A stretch of 38,171 nucleotides of DNA from Virgibacillus sp. AGTR (lineage in GTDB: Bacteria; Bacillota; Bacilli; Bacillales; Amphibacillaceae): contig NZ_JAJERH010000040.1 in assembly GCF_016919725.2 (NCBI RefSeq), positions 1-38,171 of the forward strand, in the 5' to 3' direction. Shown one piece after another: positions 33,626 through 38,171 of this stretch (within the stretch, counting starts at the first letter, position 1; each line of letters opens with the position of its first letter). Both the position numbers and the translations under genes were made by a program. Under the pieces are notes generated by a model. That model ran no database searches and was not told the DNA's origin. It saw only the letters and a program-made list of their open reading frames with translations.

Positions 33626-33643
33626 GGAAATGAGGGATAATGA

Positions 33644-34123
33644 ATGGCAGATAAAACGAAAAAAAATACACCGCCTGATGCTCAGGAATATCAAGCTTTC
33701 CAACAAGAGAGGGAAGTGAAAAGACCCATATTAAAAAATTGTGTAAAAGCCTTTTTAGTAGGTGGAATCATTTGCTTTATAGGTCAAATCATTTCCACTT
33801 TTTATATCTATTACTTTCATTTCACGGAACAAACTGCAGGAAATCCCACTGTAGCAACTCTGATCTTTATTACGATGTTGTTTACTGGATTTGGATTTTA
33901 TGATCGAATTGGTCAATTTGCTGGGGCTGGTTCTGCCGTACCCGTTACAGGGTTTGGTAACGCTGTTATTTCAGCAGCAATTGAGCACCGAACTGAAGGA
34001 TTTATCCTAGGAGTAGGTACGAACATGCTGAAATTAGCTGGACCGGTTATTGTCTATGGTGTCTTTTCTGCATTTGTAATTGCCCTCATCAAAACCATTC
34101 TCATTCAGTGGGGTGGATTATAA
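33644..34123 (+). CDS. spoVAC: SpoVAC, dipicolinic-acid channel subunit
   Basis: A 159-residue integral membrane protein with a soluble N-terminal tail and about four helices. Conserved text includes FYDRIGQFAGAGSAVPVTGF and IEHRTEGFILG. SpoVAC in the spore inner membrane is the mechanosensitive part of the calcium-dipicolinate channel. The start ATG 33644 is 7 bases after GAGGG. Its TAA overlaps the ATG of spoVAD (TAATG), so translation is coupled. Confidence 0.93.
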   Translation: MADKTKKNTPPDAQEYQAFQQEREVKRPILKNCVKAFLVGGIICFIGQIISTFYIYYFHFTEQTAGNPTVATLIFITMLFTGFGFYDRIGQFAGAGSAVPVTGFGNAVISAAIEHRTEGFILGVGTNMLKLAGPVIVYGVFSAFVIALIKTILIQWGGL

Positions 34124-35139
34124 TGCTGACTGGACACCAAACATGGGTGTTTGCTAATACTCCTGTCATTATTGCTACTGGAACGGTCGGCGGACCGTTC
34201 GAAGCAAATGGTAATATAGCGAATGACTTTGATTTACTACATGAAGATATGTGGCTAAAGCAAGATTCCTTTGAGAAAGCACAACAAGCATTAATGGAAG
34301 AAGCTTGTCAAATGGCTATCAAAAAGAGCAAAATCGAAAAAGAACAAGTTGAATTTTTTATTAGTGGTGATTTGATAAACCAAATTACACCTAGTAGCTT
34401 TGCTGCAAAAACGATCGGCATTCCTTACTTGGGAATTTTTAACGCCTGTGCTACCTCTATGGAGAGCCTTGCATTATCAGCTATGATCATAAATGCCAAA
34501 GGAGCAAACTATATCTTAAGCGGAACTTCAAGTCATAATGCAGCTGCAGAAAAACAATACCGATACCCTACCGAATATGGAGGACAAAAACCGCCAACTG
34601 CTCAATGGACAGTTACAGGAGCGGGATGTGCATTACTCGCGCAACATGGTCAAGGTCCAGTTGTTACTTCCGCAACTATAGGAAAAATTGTTGATATGGA
34701 AATGACAGACCCGTTTAATATGGGTGGAGCCATGGCACCAGCAGCAGTAAATACAATTGAAACACATCTTAAAGAACGGAACATCGACCCCTCCTACTAT
34801 GATTATATTATTACTGGTGACTTAGGACATATCGGTAGAGAAGTCTCCTTGGACTTATTGCAGAAAAGAGGCGTAACCATCCATGAAGACCAATATGTTG
34901 ACTGTGGATTAACCATTTATCGGGAAGGTCAACCCGTTCTAGCTGGAGCTAGTGGCCCTGCTTGCTCAGCCATTGTAACGTATGGTCATTTTCTTAATTT
35001 AATGAAGAAGGGTGAAATTAAACGCATATTAGTTGTAGCAACTGGTGCGCTTCATTCACCACTAAGTATCCAACAAAATGATCCAATACCTTGTATTGCG
35101 CATGCAGTATCAATAGAAGCAGGAAGTGATGTTTCATGA
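34123..35139 (+). CDS. spoVAD: SpoVAD, dipicolinic-acid-binding subunit
   Basis: A 338-residue thiolase-fold protein, the same length as B. subtilis SpoVAD, which binds dipicolinic acid during uptake into the forespore. Conserved segments: [19 protein letters not shown] (the Cys that is the thiolase nucleophile position), [20 protein letters not shown] and [10 protein letters not shown]. The start is ATG 34123, overlapping the spoVAC stop; a start at 34108 would lie inside spoVAC. It overlaps spoVAEb by 4 bases. Confidence 0.94.
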   Translation: MLTGHQTWVFANTPVIIATGTVGGPFEANGNIANDFDLLHEDMWLKQDSFEKAQQALMEEACQMAIKKSKIEKEQVEFFISGDLINQITPSSFAAKTIGIPYLGIFNACATSMESLALSAMIINAKGANYILSGTSSHNAAAEKQYRYPTEYGGQKPPTAQWTVTGAGCALLAQHGQGPVVTSATIGKIVDMEMTDPFNMGGAMAPAAVNTIETHLKERNIDPSYYDYIITGDLGHIGREVSLDLLQKRGVTIHEDQYVDCGLTIYREGQPVLAGASGPACSAIVTYGHFLNLMKKGEIKRILVVATGALHSPLSIQQNDPIPCIAHAVSIEAGSDVS

Positions 35140-35486
35140 TCTTTTTTTGGGCATTTGTAATCGGAGGTCTAATTTGTGTAGTTGGTCAACTCTTACTCGA
35201 TGTTCTAAAACTAAATCCAGGGCAAACATTGACTATATTGGTTGTATCCGGGGCAATTTTAGACGGTTTTGGACTCTATGAACCATTAATCGACTTTGCT
35301 GGTGCAGGGGCTACTGTACCAATTACAAGCTTTGGGAATTCACTGGTACATGGAGCAATGGCAGAAGCAGAAATCCACGGTCTAGTTGGAGTTGTAACTG
35401 GGATGTTTGAAGTAACAAGCGCTGGTATTTCAGCTGCAATTATTTTTGGTGTTATCGGTGCCATAATTTTCAAACCAAAAGGTTAG
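35136..35486 (+). CDS. spoVAEB: SpoVAEb membrane subunit
   Basis: A 116-residue membrane protein with about three or four helices and the family text [20 protein letters not shown], homologous to the same loop in SpoVAC. It forms the channel complex with SpoVAC and SpoVAD. The ATG overlaps the spoVAD stop (ATGA), so translation is coupled. Confidence 0.92.
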   Translation: MIFFWAFVIGGLICVVGQLLLDVLKLNPGQTLTILVVSGAILDGFGLYEPLIDFAGAGATVPITSFGNSLVHGAMAEAEIHGLVGVVTGMFEVTSAGISAAIIFGVIGAIIFKPKG

Positions 35487-35497
35487 GAGGGTATTGA

Positions 35498-35698
35498 ATG
35501 ACAGTAGGTTCTCAGGTGAAAGGCTGTTTTTCTTCTATAAAAAGTATAGAGGCTACATTGCATCTATTATCAGAAAAAACAACGGAACAAGAGGCACAGC
35601 AAAGATACCTTCAAGTAGAGCAGTTAATAACTGAAATAAAAAGAGATTTGCAACAGCACGTTATTCAACTTACGAAAGAAGAGCCACAATACAAGTAA
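35498..35698 (+). CDS. Second DUF1657 protein of the spoVA2 operon
   Basis: A 66-residue DUF1657 member with a different body from the first copy (KGCFSSIKSIEATLHLLSEK) but the same opening (MTV-SQVK) and the same ending, EEPQYK. TTAGGAGGGTATTG precedes ATG 35498, 11 bases after spoVAEb. Between a channel subunit and the YetF fusion, it occupies the canonical sixth place of spoVA2mob. Confidence 0.88.
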   Translation: MTVGSQVKGCFSSIKSIEATLHLLSEKTTEQEAQQRYLQVEQLITEIKRDLQQHVIQLTKEEPQYK

Positions 35699-35725
35699 TC
35701 TGTAATAAGAAAGGATAGATAACCG

Positions 35726-36583
35726 ATGCCAGAATGGGTTATTGTGATCATACGGTCATTTTCTCTACTGATCATTTTGTTTTTTATGACGAAATGGCTT
35801 GGGAAGAAACAAATCTCACAATTAAATGTGTTTGAATATATTTCCGGTATCGTACTTGGAGGAATAGTTGCCATCCACACGATTGATCCAAACGCAAACT
35901 TAATTTATGCTATACTGTCCATGTTTATTTGGTTTATCGTACCATTAACTGTAGAGTATATTTCTTTAAAAAGTAAACGATTTCGGAACTTCACAGAGGG
36001 AAGCAGCACTGTTTTGATTCAGGATGGAAAAATTATGGAAGATAATCTTAAAAAGGAAGGATATTCGACAGATGATCTTTTAGAGAAATTAAGGGATAAT
36101 AATGTTTTTCTTGCATCTGATGTTGAATTTGCTGTACTTGAACCGTCCGGTTCTTTAAGTGTTCTTCCTAAAAAAGAAAACCAACCTCTAACAGCAAAAG
36201 ATTTAGGATTAAAGCTGGCGCCTGAAAAAGAACCTCAAACGGTTATTATGGATGGTGAAATGTTGTTAGAACCTCTTGCCAACTTATCCTTAAGTGTCAA
36301 CTGGTTGGAGACTGAACTTGATAAACAAAATGTTAGTATAGAAAATGTATTTCTGGCGCAAGCGGATAATGACGGACAGCTATACCTTGATTTATATGAC
36401 GATTTGCTTGCTGTGACGGAGCCGTCAGAAAAACCTTTACTTATGGCAACCATGAAAAAATGTCAAGCTGACCTCGAGCTTTTTGCATTAGCAACTGAGA
36501 ATCAACATGCGAAACAACTTTACGAAAAAAACAGCAAAAAACTTCAGCAAGCTATCGATTTACTTAATCCATATCTCATCTAA
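35726..36583 (+). CDS. YetF (DUF421) - DUF1657 fusion, '2Duf' heat-resistance protein
   Basis: A 285-residue protein. Residues 1-75 form about three membrane helices and 80-215 the soluble DUF421/YetF domain (LNVFEYISGIVLGGIVAIHT, then FTEGSSTVLIQDG). Residues from about 230 are a DUF1657 domain (TMKKCQADLELFALATENQ). This is the two-DUF protein of spoVA2mob operons, reported to raise spore wet-heat resistance by altering the inner membrane. The fused DUF1657 lacks the EEPQYK tail of the two free copies. It ends the operon at the hairpin 36586-36626. Confidence 0.9.
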   Translation: MPEWVIVIIRSFSLLIILFFMTKWLGKKQISQLNVFEYISGIVLGGIVAIHTIDPNANLIYAILSMFIWFIVPLTVEYISLKSKRFRNFTEGSSTVLIQDGKIMEDNLKKEGYSTDDLLEKLRDNNVFLASDVEFAVLEPSGSLSVLPKKENQPLTAKDLGLKLAPEKEPQTVIMDGEMLLEPLANLSLSVNWLETELDKQNVSIENVFLAQADNDGQLYLDLYDDLLAVTEPSEKPLLMATMKKCQADLELFALATENQHAKQLYEKNSKKLQQAIDLLNPYLI

Positions 36584-36585
36584 TT

Positions 36586-36632
36586 ATACACCCCCTTTAC
36601 GTACTTATGTGTAAGGCGGGGTGTATCTTTAT
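36586..36632 (+). terminator. Terminator of the spoVA2 operon
   Basis: ATACACCCC (36586-36594) pairs with GGGGTGTAT (36618-36626), with inner pairing of CTTTAC and GTAAGG, followed by CTTTATTG. Confidence 0.8.
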
Positions 36633-36682
36633 TGTCCAGCCACCGATTTCCTTTTGTTGCGGTTGCTTTTCGTGTAAAATAA

Positions 36683-36858
36683 AAAGTGAAACTTCAATCC
36701 GTGGGGTTTTTCTTTATCCCACACTGATAGTTAGTACCACAAGGGTATGACCTAAAGGCCTTTGAACTAATCGGACATTTACTGGCAGTCGACGATCCCT
36801 CACTTATCATATTGGGTTTCACTTTAGGGACCTACTGCCAGTTATACACGGGATAAAG
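36683..36858 (+). repeat. Family B repeat, full-length copy (B4), plus orientation
   Basis: It begins AAAGTGAAACTTCAATCCG (36683), has TTTATCCCACACTGATAG, a central hairpin (CCTAAAGGCCTTTG region), CGGACATTTACTGGCAGTCG, GTTTCACTTT (36816-36825), and ends ACTGCCAGTTATACACGGGA TAAAG. The AAAGTGAAAC and GTTTCACTTT arms are exact inverted repeats, and TTTATCCCACACTGAT pairs loosely with the right-hand end. It accounts for most of the 312-base gap between the spoVA2 operon and the symporter gene. Confidence 0.78.
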
Positions 36859-36895
36859 TAGTTATCTTTATTATATACGAAAGGGACTGAGTAAC

Positions 36896-38131
36896 ATGAG
36901 GAACAAATTGAAGGCCTATCGTTTTCCCATTATTTTACTATCATCGATCATTATAGGTTCTATTATTGGTCTTGCATTTGGTAAAGAGGCAACGGTAATT
37001 AAACCATTGGGTGACTTATTCATTAATTTATTATTTATGATTGTTGTTCCACTCGTTTTCTTTACCATATCATCTGCGATTGCCAGCATGGATAGTATGA
37101 AACGGCTCGGGAAAATCATGGGTTCTATGCTTACAATATTTATTGTTACTGGTATCATCGCATCAATATTTATGCTTACAGCCTCAGTAATTTTCCAGCC
37201 TGGTTCAGGTGTTGATATTCCACTTATGGAGCCAGATAATGTAGAAGAAATGAGTTTTTCTGAACAGATCGTCAATACATTTACCGTACCTGATTTTGTA
37301 GATTTATTTTCTCGTGAAAACATGCTTGCACTCATTATATTTTCTGTTTTAATCGGCGTAGCAACCGGTATTACAGGAGAAAAAGGTCGCCCATTCTCGA
37401 AATTCTTAACAAGTGGCTCTGAAGTATTTATGAAAATTATACAATTAGTCATGTATTATGCTCCTATTGGTTTAGGCGCTTATTTCGCTGCTTTAGTTGG
37501 TGAATTTGGAGCAGACCTGATTGGTGACTATGCAAAAGCTGTCATTATATATTATCCGGTTTCCTTCCTTTATTTTGTAATTGGCTTTACACTATACGCC
37601 TTTATAGCTGGTGGCAAAAAAGGAACCGTTCGATTTTGGAAGAACATTTTATCCCCTGCAGCTACCTCTTTAGGTACTGGTAGTAGTATTGCATCGCTTC
37701 CTGTGAATTTACAGGCAGCTAAACGAATTGGCGTACCAAAAGATATTAGGGAGACTATACTTCCCCTAGGAGCAACTATACATATGGATGGTTCATGCCT
37801 TTCTGCGATGTTAAAAATTTCCTTTGTCTTTGGTGTTTTTAATAAGGATTTTACAGGTATAGATACATTCTTAACAGCAATCGGTATCTGTTTGTTATCA
37901 GGAATTGTTATGAGTGGTATTCCTGGTGGTGGTTTTATGGGTGAGATGATGATTATTACCTTATACGGACTACCTATGGAGGCTTTACCAATTATATCGG
38001 CCATCGGTGTCGTTGTCGATCCACCAGCCACAATGGTTAATGTTACAGGTGACACAGTTTCAAGTATGCTTGTTACAAGACAATTAGAAGGAAAAGATTG
38101 GATGGAAAAAGCAAAAGCATCAACTGCTTAA
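36896..38131 (+). CDS. Dicarboxylate/amino acid:cation symporter (DAACS)
   Basis: A 411-residue secondary transporter of the glutamate/dicarboxylate symporter fold: eight helices and two re-entrant hairpins. HP1 is SLGTGSSIASLP, HP2 is GIPGGGFMGE, and helix 8 has D375, N382 and D386 (DPPATMVNVTGD). In helix 7 the usual NMDGT sodium motif is HMDGS (296-300), which may change cation coupling. The substrate is probably an anionic amino acid or a C4-dicarboxylate. AAAGGGA precedes ATG 36896. An incomplete hairpin (GGAGC/GCTC near 38143-38158) follows as the window ends. Confidence 0.88.
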   Translation: MRNKLKAYRFPIILLSSIIIGSIIGLAFGKEATVIKPLGDLFINLLFMIVVPLVFFTISSAIASMDSMKRLGKIMGSMLTIFIVTGIIASIFMLTASVIFQPGSGVDIPLMEPDNVEEMSFSEQIVNTFTVPDFVDLFSRENMLALIIFSVLIGVATGITGEKGRPFSKFLTSGSEVFMKIIQLVMYYAPIGLGAYFAALVGEFGADLIGDYAKAVIIYYPVSFLYFVIGFTLYAFIAGGKKGTVRFWKNILSPAATSLGTGSSIASLPVNLQAAKRIGVPKDIRETILPLGATIHMDGSCLSAMLKISFVFGVFNKDFTGIDTFLTAIGICLLSGIVMSGIPGGGFMGEMMIITLYGLPMEALPIISAIGVVVDPPATMVNVTGDTVSSMLVTRQLEGKDWMEKAKASTA

Positions 38132-38171
38132 TAAGAAAAACGGAGCAATATTCGCTCAGTCCTTATCACTA

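Noticed and set aside
24524-36858. CRISPR array from the repeated family B units
   Set aside because: Copies are few, kilobases apart, in both orientations and internally structured; no regular spacers and no cas genes.
36916-38055. Two long minus-strand ORFs (178 and 161 codons) opposite the DAACS symporter
   Set aside because: Low-complexity I/P/S/T-rich translations typical of the antisense of a hydrophobic membrane protein; no ribosome sites.

Overview
This is a chromosomal window from a low-GC, endospore-forming Bacillaceae. Many proteins are close matches, from memory, to the Bacillus subtilis ykr/yku proteins. The AT-rich base use and the abundant 'GAGGCTGGGACAAAA' intergenic repeats suggest an Oceanobacillus/Virgibacillus-type organism. 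The genus is inference. I see no rRNA, tRNA, CRISPR array, prophage or complete insertion sequence.

Layout. 1-5000 is a housekeeping block: the end of an unidentified transporter, ykyA, def, ykrA, a tiny basic ORF, and rpoY-rnjA (RNA polymerase epsilon and RNase J1). 5180-10050 holds ktrC (potassium gating subunit) and a heterodimeric ABC exporter with one degenerate ATP site. 10300-13840 is a leftward yku block: darB (ykuL), dapH, ykuR (diaminopimelate/lysine branch), ykuS and ykuV. It lacks the B. subtilis ccpC and flavodoxin genes. 14000-18200 has a CzrA-type zinc sensor with its exporter czcD, a Tat-exported phosphoesterase (ykuE), a SCO1 copper chaperone (ypmQ), ykyB and a small membrane protein. 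18300-24820 has an EamA permease, an FbpB-like microprotein, patA, a Spo0E-like phosphatase, signal peptidase I, a 30-residue membrane peptide, a zinc-ribbon/TPR protein paired with an HtrA-like protease, and a YjcZ peptide.

24870-31110 shows gene decay among intact genes. A PAS-GGDEF-EAL gene is broken over three frames, moaA is a nonsense-bearing remnant beside an intact moeA, and a lipoprotein gene is shredded. Intact ktrD, ywpF, moeA and a nitroreductase lie between or beside them. 32870-36580 is a complete spoVA2-type operon: DUF1657, YhcN/YlaJ lipoprotein, SpoVAC, SpoVAD, SpoVAEb, DUF1657, then a YetF-DUF1657 fusion. It is preceded by a convincing sigma-G-type promoter. In related spore formers this gene set (spoVA2mob) raises wet-heat resistance of spores. 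A DAACS symporter closes the window.

Three families of intergenic repeats sit at gene ends. Family A has imperfect inverted termini related to AAAAGAGGCTGGGACAAAA. Family B carries AAAGTGAAAC/GTTTCACTTT arms and an ACTGCCAGTTATA motif. Family C starts AAAAGCGCAAGCGCCC. Several termini overlap or abut stop codons, and two family B copies lie in opposite orientation on either side of the spoVA2 block. Cyclic di-AMP is a functional thread: DarB, KtrC and KtrD all belong to the potassium/c-di-AMP circuit of Firmicutes.
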